Assembly (NCBI GenBank): GCA_020721205.1
Contig: DYNF01000004.1
Location: 1-64,000, forward strand
DNA from: Prochloron sp. SulCav_FS08_3_32_3330
Lineage (GTDB): Bacteria > Cyanobacteriota > Cyanobacteriia > Cyanobacteriales > DYNF01
Length of the DNA: 64,000 bases
Reading direction: 5' to 3'
Made by a program: the position numbers and the translations under genes. Within the stretch, counting starts at the first letter, position 1. Each line of letters starts with the position of its first letter. The notes under the pieces were generated by a model, which was given only the letters and a program-made list of their open reading frames with translations, was not told where the DNA came from and ran no database searches. This document shows positions 38,527 through 47,181 of the stretch, piece by piece.

Positions 38527-41500
38527 ATGGAAAATCTCGAAAAAATAACAATTGACCTTCACGAATATAACGCCTTAAAACAAGAATTGAAAGCATTAAA
38601 AAGGCAAGTTCAAGAAAAAGAAGGACTACCCTCTGAGCAAGGACAAATTGCTCAACAAAAAACTTTGCTTTCTGTTATTACGAAAATTCGGGAATCTTTA
38701 GATTTAAACACTATTTTTAAATTAACTGCGACGGAAGTTAGACAGTTATTAAATGCCGATCGAGTAGCAATTTTTAAATTTGATCCTAATACTAATTATC
38801 AAGAGGGAGAAATAGTCTCAGAAGATGTAATTTCTCCTTATAAATCAGCCATAAAAATTAAAGTTCATGACTCTTGTTTTGGACTTAATTATGCTTTTAA
38901 ATATCAACAAGGTAGAATTAACTCAATTACGGATATTCATAAGGCAGAATTAAGTGATTGTCATCGAGATATTTTATTAAGATTTCAAGTTAAAGCTAAC
39001 TTAGTTATTCCCTTACTTCAAGATGAATTTTTATGGGGATTATTATGTATTCATCAATGTGCATCTTCTCGTCAATGGCAAAGTCATGAAATTGCTTTTG
39101 TTAAACATATTGCTTTACATCTTTGTGTGGCGATTCAACAGGCAGAAATGTTTAAAAAATCTCAGGCACAAGCTTTAACATTGCAGTTAACTTTAGCGGA
39201 AGTTAAACAACAAAAACAAGCACAAATTTTAGCGATCGAAAGGGAAAAAACTTTAGCAAGAGTGATTGAAAAAATCCGTCAAAGTTTAGACTTACAAGAA
39301 ATATTTAAAACTACGACTAAGGAAGTTAGAGATTTATTAAATGTGGATCGGGTAGTGGTGTTTAAATTTATCCCCGAAACCTTTTATCATGAATGTGAAG
39401 TCGTCGCTGAAAATGTGTTACCTCTTTATGATTCGGCGATGAAAAAAAGAGTTAAAGATGACTGTTTTGGAGATCAATATGCCCCCTATTATCAAGAGGG
39501 AAGAAGTCAAGTTATTTCTAATATTGAAACTGCCCCGATTAGTGACTGTCATCGAGAAATTTTAACTAGATTTCAAGTTAAAGCTAATCTTGCTGTTCCT
39601 ATTTTAAAAGGGAGAGAATTATGGGGCTTATTATCTATTCATAATTGTGCTTGTCCCCGTCAATGGCTGGAAACGGAAATTAATTTTACTAAACATATTG
39701 CTAGTCATTTAGGCGTAGCTTTATTACAAGCTGATCAACTAGAACAATTAAAACAACAATCTAATTATTTAATTTCTGCTGTAGAAAGGGAAAAAGCGAT
39801 TGCTAAAATTATTAATAAAATTCGCAGATCTTTAGATTTAAAAACGATTTTTCAAACGACAACTCAAGAGTTAAAACAATTATTAAAAGTAGATCGGGTT
39901 GCTATTTATCAATTTCAAGAAGATTGGAGTGGAGAATTTATTATTGATTCTGTTAGTAATGCTTATCAATCTTTATTAACTAAACAGGAAAGTAATCCTC
40001 AATTGAAAAAAAATATTAGTAATTGTACTGTGCAAAAATTAGGTAATCCTCAATTTAATGATACTTATTTACAAACCACTAAAGGTGGAGGTTTTACTCC
40101 TGAAAATCTCTACCGAGTTTGTGAGAATATTGATCAAGCTAATTTTACTCCTTGTTATTTAGAAATATTACAATTTTATCAAGTAAAAGCTTATGCGATT
40201 GTTGCTATTTATCATGGTCAAAAATTATGGGGATTATTAGCTACTTATCAAAATTCTAGTCCTCGTCATTGGTTAAATAGTGAAATTAATTTTTTAGTCC
40301 AAACTGGTGCTAATTTAAGTGTAGCTATTCAACAAGCTGAATTATTAAATCAGGCACAAACTCGTTCGGAAAAATTACAAAATACTTTAACTCAACAATT
40401 ACAACAAAGGGCGGAAGAATTAGCGGAAGAAGCCCAAAGAGAAAAAGCTCTTGCTCAAGTGATAGATAAAATTAGAGAAACTTTAGATATTGATACTATT
40501 TTTAATACTGCTTCAAGGGAAGTTCGTCAACTTTTAAATGCCGATCGGGTAGCTGTTTTTGAATTTTTAAATAATAACTATATTGAAGGTAAATTTGTCT
40601 CAGAAAATGTGACTAATAATTATCCTTCTGTTTTCGGTTTAACGGTGATTGATCGTTGTTTTGCTGATCAAAATGTAGATAAATATAAACAGGGAAAAAT
40701 TCAGGCGACTACGGATATTTATAAGGAAGGTTTTAGTGAATGTCATATTGAACTTTTAGCTAAATTTCAAATTAAAGCAAATTTAATTGTTCCCATTATT
40801 AAAAATGGACAATTATGGGGTTTATTATGTATTCATCAATGTTCAAATTCTCGTTTATGGCAAGAAAAAGAAATTGAATTTGTGGGTAAAATTTCGGTTC
40901 AGTTGGGAGTGGCTTTACAACAGGTTTCTTTATTAGCACAAGCTCAAAATAAATCTTTAGAATTACGTTCAACTTTAGCAGATCTTAATGCGATTGTGGA
41001 TAATTTAGCTGATGGGCTTTTAGTTACAGATATTCAAGGAAAAATTACGAGATTTAATCCGGCTTTATTGGCAATGTTTAATTTAAAAGATGTTAATTTA
41101 TTTGGTTGTCAATTAGCTAATTATTTCCCTTTAGAATTAGCTAATTTAGTTGAAAAAGCGGAAAGAAATTCTCAAGAAGTTGTGACAGTTAATGTGGATT
41201 TACCTCAAAATCGAGCGGGTCAAGCTTTGGCTACCAGTATTATTAAAGATGCCCATAGTAATGAGGGAGATCAGTGTTTAGGATCGGTAATTTTAATTAG
41301 AGATGTGACAATGGAAAGGGAAGTTGATCGCATGAAAACTGATTTTTTGGCTACTGTTTCTCATGAGTTACGCACTCCTTTAACTTCAGTTTTAGGTTTT
41401 GCTTCAATTATTGAAGATAAGTTGAAAAATGTTATTTTCCCGGCTTTACCAAAGGAAAATCCGCCAAAAATTGACAAGGCAATTAAACGAGTGGGAGGTA

Positions 41501-42057
41501 ATATTAATATTATTATTTCGGAAGCGGAAAGATTAACTGCTTTAATTAATGATGTGTTAGATATTGCGAAAATGGAAGCGGGGAGAATTGATTGGAATAT
41601 TGCTCAAACTGATCCTCAAGAAATTTTAGAAAGGGCTATTTCTGCTACTGCTTCTTTATTCCATCATTCGGATATTCAACTAAGTAAAAAAATTGCTCCT
41701 AATCTACCTTTAATTATGGTGGATCAAGACCGATTAATTCAAGTGTTTATTAATCTTATTTCTAATGCAATTAAATTTACAGAAATGGGGGAAATTGTTT
41801 GTGAAATTAAGGTAAATAATCAAGAATTAATTATGATTGTTAAAGATACGGGAATTGGGATTGATCCTGAAAATTATGAAACTATTTTTCAGCGCTTTGG
41901 TCAAGTTGGTGATATATTAACAGGTAAACCGAAAGGTACAGGTTTAGGGTTGCCTATTTGTAAACAAATTATTGAGTATCATGGTGGTAAAATTTGGGTT
42001 GAAAGTAAATTAGGTAAAGGTAGCACTTTTTTCTTTACTATACCTCTTTTACAGTGA
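38527..42057 (+). CDS. Multi-GAF (x4)-PAS histidine kinase, candidate cyanobacteriochrome
   Basis: Four GAF repeats, HDSCF/KDDCF/IDRCF and SDCHRDIL/SDCHREIL/SECHIELL motifs; FLATVSHELRTPL H-box; GTGLGLPICKQII. Confidence 0.9.
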   Translation: MENLEKITIDLHEYNALKQELKALKRQVQEKEGLPSEQGQIAQQKTLLSVITKIRESLDLNTIFKLTATEVRQLLNADRVAIFKFDPNTNYQEGEIVSEDVISPYKSAIKIKVHDSCFGLNYAFKYQQGRINSITDIHKAELSDCHRDILLRFQVKANLVIPLLQDEFLWGLLCIHQCASSRQWQSHEIAFVKHIALHLCVAIQQAEMFKKSQAQALTLQLTLAEVKQQKQAQILAIEREKTLARVIEKIRQSLDLQEIFKTTTKEVRDLLNVDRVVVFKFIPETFYHECEVVAENVLPLYDSAMKKRVKDDCFGDQYAPYYQEGRSQVISNIETAPISDCHREILTRFQVKANLAVPILKGRELWGLLSIHNCACPRQWLETEINFTKHIASHLGVALLQADQLEQLKQQSNYLISAVEREKAIAKIINKIRRSLDLKTIFQTTTQELKQLLKVDRVAIYQFQEDWSGEFIIDSVSNAYQSLLTKQESNPQLKKNISNCTVQKLGNPQFNDTYLQTTKGGGFTPENLYRVCENIDQANFTPCYLEILQFYQVKAYAIVAIYHGQKLWGLLATYQNSSPRHWLNSEINFLVQTGANLSVAIQQAELLNQAQTRSEKLQNTLTQQLQQRAEELAEEAQREKALAQVIDKIRETLDIDTIFNTASREVRQLLNADRVAVFEFLNNNYIEGKFVSENVTNNYPSVFGLTVIDRCFADQNVDKYKQGKIQATTDIYKEGFSECHIELLAKFQIKANLIVPIIKNGQLWGLLCIHQCSNSRLWQEKEIEFVGKISVQLGVALQQVSLLAQAQNKSLELRSTLADLNAIVDNLADGLLVTDIQGKITRFNPALLAMFNLKDVNLFGCQLANYFPLELANLVEKAERNSQEVVTVNVDLPQNRAGQALATSIIKDAHSNEGDQCLGSVILIRDVTMEREVDRMKTDFLATVSHELRTPLTSVLGFASIIEDKLKNVIFPALPKENPPKIDKAIKRVGGNINIIISEAERLTALINDVLDIAKMEAGRIDWNIAQTDPQEILERAISATASLFHHSDIQLSKKIAPNLPLIMVDQDRLIQVFINLISNAIKFTEMGEIVCEIKVNNQELIMIVKDTGIGIDPENYETIFQRFGQVGDILTGKPKGTGLGLPICKQIIEYHGGKIWVESKLGKGSTFFFTIPLLQ

Positions 42058-42070
42058 ACAGTTAATATTT

Positions 42071-42165
42071 TTGTCATTTGTCCTTTGTCATTTGTCCTTT
42101 TTAACAAGACTTTAGCTCTGTTTAAAAAATAATTGATTTGCCACAACCTATTTAGGATTGCTATA
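42071..42165. mobile_element. MITE-like element family 2, partial copy
   Basis: gtcatttgtcctttgtcatttgtcctttttaacaagactttagctctgtttaaaaaataattgatttgccacaacctatttaggattgctata. Confidence 0.65.
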
Positions 42166-42269
42166 TACATTATCATCAATAACAAATGACAAATGACAAA
42201 TAACCAAGAACAAATGACAAAGGACAAATGACAAAGGACAAATAACTAATAACAAATAACTAATTATTT

Positions 42270-42653
42270 ATGACTCAAAAAATTTTAATTGTGGATGATG
42301 AACCAAATATCCTGATTTTAATGGAACAAGCATTAGAATATTTAGAGGATGAATATAATGTAGAATTATTGACTACAAATAATGGTGAATCTGCTTTAAA
42401 AATTATTAAGGAAAAAAAACCTAATTTAATTTTTTTAGATGTAATGATTCCTAAAATGAGTGGTTTAGAAGTGTGTAATACGGTTAAAAATATTTATAAA
42501 ATGACCGATGTTTATGTTATTCTTTTAACAGCAAGGGGACAAGAATTTGATAAACAAAGTGGCATTGCGATGGGGGCTGATCTCTATTTAACTAAGCCTT
42601 TTCGCCCTCGTGAAGTGTTAGAAAAATCTAAGGAAATTTTGGGTTTAGAGTAA
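42270..42653 (+). CDS. Single-domain response regulator (CheY-like)
   Basis: ILIVDDEPNI, LIFLDVMIPKMSG, LTKPFRPRE. Confidence 0.93.
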   Translation: MTQKILIVDDEPNILILMEQALEYLEDEYNVELLTTNNGESALKIIKEKKPNLIFLDVMIPKMSGLEVCNTVKNIYKMTDVYVILLTARGQEFDKQSGIAMGADLYLTKPFRPREVLEKSKEILGLE

Positions 42654-42745
42654 TAATTCAAAATTCAAAATTCAAAATTGAAAAATAGCTATGATTTAGA
42701 AATTATATTTAAAGTTTAAAGTTTTTATTGATTAGAGAAGTTTAT

Positions 42746-43957
42746 TTAAGACTGAATTATTTTTGTTTGTTTTAAACTAAAATAAACTACACTTGAGGCG
42801 ATCGCAAAACAAATAAATCCTCCTATACTATTAATTTCTGGAGTAATTTTAGTAAAAATAGTTTTTAAATAATTAGTTAGTAAAATAAATAAACTAATTG
42901 CACCCCCAAAACAGCCAAAATATAAACCCATCCCAAAACCTGTTTTTTCCTCTGGTATTAATGCTAAAATGAAAGGAAATACCCCATTTAAAACTAAACT
43001 AAAGGAAATTAATAGCACAATTATCGCTAAATTGGTGATTAATTTTACCGGAATAAAAACTAAGATTAGTACAAATATACCAGTTAGCAAAGTACCGTAA
43101 AAAATGCCTTTACCATTACCTAATTTTATCGCAATTTTCCCCGTAAATAAAGCAGAAATTCCTAAAAAGATGGAAAATAACATCATTACTAATTTTCCTT
43201 GATCTCCATAATTATTATTAAAAATTGGTGTGAGGGTAGCATAAAAGAATTTTAAGCCTAAACCGACGCTAATTCCTGTTACAATAATGATCGCTAAATT
43301 AACAACAGAAATATTAGGAATAACTTTATTTTTTGCTGTAATTTCTCGATCTTTAATTTCTGGAGGAAAAACTTTTTGGATCGCAAAACCTGAGCCTAAT
43401 AATGCTACTGTGCCTAAGAAAAATGCAAAAGGTGCGCCCAATTTTAAAATAATACCAAATACATCAAATTGTAATGCACCAATAATACTACTAAATAAAG
43501 TTAATAAACTAGCGGCTTGAGCCAAGTATTTATGATTAGCTGTTTTTCTTAATAAAGACATCACAGGAGCGCGAAAAATAGCCATTGCCCCTGCCCATAA
43601 AATAGCCATTATTATTAATAAATAATTAATACTTTTATTCCCAAAAATTACCGTAGCCGGAATTGATAAAAATAAAGTTGCTGAGATCAGAATACCAATC
43701 GTAATTATCGGTAAACGAGTGCCAATTTTTCGCTCTTGTTGATCAGAAAAATTCCCCGCTATTGGCTCTATTATTACTTCTAAAAAATGCTCAATAATTA
43801 ACAATAATTGAGCCATTCCTGCGGCTAAACCTAACTGTTTTAATAAGTCAGGAAGATACATATTATAAACAACCCAAGTTAAGGTAATTGTGCCTTGAAT
43901 CGCTGCGATCGCTATTACTTTGTGCCATAAAATAGGCGGATTTAATTGCTGAGACAT
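42746..43957 (-). CDS. MFS/SLC45-like transporter
   Basis: About 12 hydrophobic segments; early FLEVIIEPIAGNFSDQQERKIGTRLP motif. Confidence 0.8.
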   Translation of the reverse strand: MSQQLNPPILWHKVIAIAAIQGTITLTWVVYNMYLPDLLKQLGLAAGMAQLLLIIEHFLEVIIEPIAGNFSDQQERKIGTRLPIITIGILISATLFLSIPATVIFGNKSINYLLIIMAILWAGAMAIFRAPVMSLLRKTANHKYLAQAASLLTLFSSIIGALQFDVFGIILKLGAPFAFFLGTVALLGSGFAIQKVFPPEIKDREITAKNKVIPNISVVNLAIIIVTGISVGLGLKFFYATLTPIFNNNYGDQGKLVMMLFSIFLGISALFTGKIAIKLGNGKGIFYGTLLTGIFVLILVFIPVKLITNLAIIVLLISFSLVLNGVFPFILALIPEEKTGFGMGLYFGCFGGAISLFILLTNYLKTIFTKITPEINSIGGFICFAIASSVVYFSLKQTKIIQS

Positions 43958-43999
43958 TATTATTTGGATTTAATCGTTAATCTAAAATTAAAATTAATA

Positions 44000-44608
44000 T
44001 TAATATTCAATTCCCGCTTGACCCTTAATCCCTTGTTCTTTAAAAGGATGTTTAATTAAAGTCATTTCTGTTACTAAATCAGCTTTTTCGATTAATTCTT
44101 TAGGAGCGCCCCTTCCTGTTAAAATAACATGAGAATCCTCCGGTTTTTCTGCTAATCCTGCTAACACATTTTCGATAGATAAATAACCCAATTTTAAAGC
44201 GACATTAATTTCATCTAATAATATTAATTTATAATCAGGATTACGGATAAATTCTAAAGCTTTTAACCATGCTTCTTCTGCTTTTTGAATATCCCTTTCT
44301 TTATCTTGAGTTTCCCATGTAAAACCTTCCCCCATGGCATAAAATTCTATTTGATTTTCCCATTGACTTAAAACCGCTTTTTCTGCTGGTTGCCAAGCCC
44401 CTTTTATAAATTGAATGATTGCCACTTTATAACCATGTCCTAACGAGCGAATAACCATACCTAAAGCGGCGGTAGTTTTCCCTTTTCCGTTACCCGTATT
44501 AACAATAATTAAGCCTTTTTCACTCTTTGCTTCAGCTATTCGGGCATCTTGAATTTCTTTACGCCGTTGCATTTTTTGTTTATACTGTTCAGAATTAAGA
44601 TTAGTCAT
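44000..44608 (-). CDS. cobO: Cob(I)yrinic acid a,c-diamide adenosyltransferase
   Basis: IIVNTGNGKGKTTAALGMVIRSLGHG, LILLDEINVALKLGYL, VILTGRGAPKELIEKADLVTEM. Confidence 0.94.
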   Translation of the reverse strand: MTNLNSEQYKQKMQRRKEIQDARIAEAKSEKGLIIVNTGNGKGKTTAALGMVIRSLGHGYKVAIIQFIKGAWQPAEKAVLSQWENQIEFYAMGEGFTWETQDKERDIQKAEEAWLKALEFIRNPDYKLILLDEINVALKLGYLSIENVLAGLAEKPEDSHVILTGRGAPKELIEKADLVTEMTLIKHPFKEQGIKGQAGIEY

Positions 44609-44693
44609 AATTACCTAAAATTTGGGGAATAAGTTTTGTTTATTTTATCATTTATTTAAGAATTTAGAACAAATCTTTAAAAATACGATAAAA

Positions 44694-44780
44694 TATAGCA
44701 ATCCTAAATTAGTCGTGGACTAATTAATTGATCGTTTTTGTCATTTGTCATTTGTCGTTTGTCATTTTTAACAATAATTT
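44694..44780. mobile_element. MITE-like element family 2, copy lacking a clear second TIR
   Basis: tatagcaatcctaaattagtcgtggactaattaattgatcgtttttgtcatttgtcatttgtcg matches the reverse complement of the right half of 21497-21638. Confidence 0.6.
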
Positions 44781-44847
44781 AACCCTTTTTTCTTAAAATC
44801 TGTTAATCTTAAAACTGTAATTAATTTGATTAAAAAAATAGACTGTT

Positions 44848-45585
44848 ATGACTACTACGGAAAAATTATACGAAGGGAAAGCCAAAATTATTTATCCCAC
44901 CGATAATCCTAATATTTTATTAAGTTATTTTAAGGATGATGCCACAGCTTTTAATGCTTTGAAAAAAGGTCAAATTAAAGGAAAAGGTGTGGTTAATTGT
45001 GCTGTATCTTCTGCCCTATTTCAATGGTTAGAATCTAAAGGTATTTTAACTCATTTTATTGATCAAATTAGTGATAATGAAATGCGAGTTTATGGTGTTA
45101 AAATTATTCCTTTAGAAGTGGTAATCAGAAATATTGCCGCCGGAAGTTTATGTAAACAAACGGGGATTGATCAAGGTAAAATTTTACCTTTTCCTTTAGT
45201 GGAATTTTATTTAAAAGATGATGCTTTAGGAGATCCCTTGTTAACTAAAGATCGCATTTTAATGTTAGAAATAGTTACAGAAGATCAATTACAAATATTA
45301 AAAGAAACGGCTTTAAAAATTAATCAATATTTGATAGAATTTTTCAATCTTTGTCAAATTACTTTAGTAGATTTTAAACTAGAATTTGGTTTAGATCAGG
45401 AAGGTAAATTAAGATTAGCGGATGAAATAAGCCCTGATACTTGTCGTTTATGGGATCAAACTGAAACTGATCCCACTGGTAAAATAATGGATAAAGACCG
45501 TTTTCGTCAAGATTTAGGGGATGTGGAATCAGCCTATCAAAAAGTACAAGAAAGAGTCTTAAAACAGCTTTCAGTTATTAGTTAA
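44848..45585 (+). CDS. purC: Phosphoribosylaminoimidazole-succinocarboxamide synthase
   Basis: LYEGKAKIIYPTDNPNILLSYFKDDATAFNA...VVIRNIAAGSLCKQTG...DEISPDTCRLWD. Confidence 0.95.
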   Translation: MTTTEKLYEGKAKIIYPTDNPNILLSYFKDDATAFNALKKGQIKGKGVVNCAVSSALFQWLESKGILTHFIDQISDNEMRVYGVKIIPLEVVIRNIAAGSLCKQTGIDQGKILPFPLVEFYLKDDALGDPLLTKDRILMLEIVTEDQLQILKETALKINQYLIEFFNLCQITLVDFKLEFGLDQEGKLRLADEISPDTCRLWDQTETDPTGKIMDKDRFRQDLGDVESAYQKVQERVLKQLSVIS

Positions 45586-45594
45586 AAGTCTTAA

Positions 45595-45996
45595 GTTTGT
45601 TGTTGCGCTTTAGCGCTATAGATTTAATGTAATAAACCACTTTGCCATAAACCGCTTTGCCATAAATTGACAAATCGTGGGGCAAAAGTCTGCTAAAGCA
45701 GGGCGTTTTCATTCTTTTTTTTCAACGGGTTAAAACCCGTTGCTACCCAAACAAAACCACGGGCGACCCGGGTTTCGAGATTAAATATTAACTAATATTA
45801 AAAAATTCAACCTGCGTAGGCAGGTTTTGTTTATGTAGCAAGGGGTTTCAACCCCTTGCCTCCCGAGAATGAAAACGCCCTGCTGCTAAAGCGACTAAGA
45901 AAAATAAAATTAATAATTAAATAAATTTAATTAAGATATAATTTATTCAGAGTCGCTTTAGTGCTAGTGAAATCGGGCTAAAGCCCAACAACAAAC
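45595..45996. mobile_element. Outer MITE-like element with 22-bp TIRs, interrupted by a nested family 1 element
   Basis: GTTTGTTGTTGCGCTTTAGCGC ... GGGCTAAAGCCCAACAACAAAC. Confidence 0.6.
45699..45882. mobile_element. MITE-like family 1, copy B, with 17-bp TIRs and 9-bp TSD CTGCTAAAG
   Basis: CAGGGCGTTTTCATTCT ... AGAATGAAAACGCCCTG; CTGCTAAAG at 45690-45698 and 45883-45891. Confidence 0.88.
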
Positions 45997-46092
45997 TATT
46001 GCCAACAGGATCATCTTAACCTTGACATTGTGTCAAAAAAACACTAAAATAAAAGAATCAGAAATAAATCATCAAAAAAGAGGTGTCAGATC

Positions 46093-46875
46093 ATGTCTCA
46101 ACCGATTAATATTAACAGTCTTTTTCAGTCAGCACAAGAAGAAGGTTTACTCTCTACAACCTCTTTACAAGCTTTAGATGTGAATGATATTGGCGCACAG
46201 ATTCAAGCGGGTTTAGGGATCAGTGTAGATGATGTGCTGTCGTCGGAAGTGGTGCTTGTGAGTATTATGCCCGATGATTCCGGGTCTATTCGGTTTAGTG
46301 GTAACGCTCAAGCGGTGCGAGGCGGTCATAATGCGGTTTTAGATGCTTTAACTCAATCAAAACAGAAAGATAACATTTTAATTCACAATCGTTACTTAAA
46401 TGGTTTTATACTTTATCCCTATTGTCCCATAGATCAGGCGATTCGGATGACTCCCCAAAATTATGACCCTAATGAGGGTACTCCCTTATATGATCAAACT
46501 TTAGTTTTATTAGGCACGGTTTTAGCTAAAACTCAGGAATTTTCTGATAATGGCGTACCAGTGCGATCGGTAACTTTAATTATTACTGATGGTGCGGACG
46601 CTCATTCTGTGAGGGCAGATGGGAAAAGTGTAGCCTCAGTAATCTCTGATATGTTACGCTCAGAAAATCATATTATTGCTGGGATGGGGATTGATGATGG
46701 TTACACCGATTTTCGTCAAGTTTTTAAAGAGATGGGGATCAGAGATGAATGGATTTTAACTCCCGGAAATAGTGAAACAGAGATTCGTAAGGCATTCCAA
46801 ATCTTTTCTCAGTCGGCGGTAAGAGTTTCCCAAGCCGCAGGAAATCTGAATACTTTAGGAGGTTTTGGTAGTTAA
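46093..46875 (+). CDS. von Willebrand factor A-domain protein
   Basis: MIDAS DDSGSI, EGTPLYDQ, LIITDGADAHSV. Confidence 0.8.
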   Translation: MSQPININSLFQSAQEEGLLSTTSLQALDVNDIGAQIQAGLGISVDDVLSSEVVLVSIMPDDSGSIRFSGNAQAVRGGHNAVLDALTQSKQKDNILIHNRYLNGFILYPYCPIDQAIRMTPQNYDPNEGTPLYDQTLVLLGTVLAKTQEFSDNGVPVRSVTLIITDGADAHSVRADGKSVASVISDMLRSENHIIAGMGIDDGYTDFRQVFKEMGIRDEWILTPGNSETEIRKAFQIFSQSAVRVSQAAGNLNTLGGFGS

Positions 46876-46890
46876 AGAGAGTTAGTAAGG

Positions 46891-46990
46891 GCAGGGCGTT
46901 TTCATTCTCAAAAAGAAAAAGGGTTGAAATCCCTTGCTACATAAGCAAAACAGCCATACACAGGTTTAAATTTTTAATGTTAGTTAATAG
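46891..46990. mobile_element. MITE-like family 1, left half only
   Basis: GCAGGGCGTTTTCATTCT, AAGGGTTgaAATCCCTT hairpin, CTACATAAGCAAAAC. Confidence 0.75.
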
Positions 46991-47181
46991 ACATCTTGCG
47001 AAAGTCTAACTAATAATTAATTATAATAGTGTTTTCGTCAATTCTCCTACTTATTACTCATTACTCATTACTTATTACTCGACTTCTGCAAGAAGTCTAA
47101 TATTTTACTTTCGATTAACAGTAAATATCAGGATATTTTATTGTATCTTAAAATGAATAAGCACTTTACTAAATAAAAATC

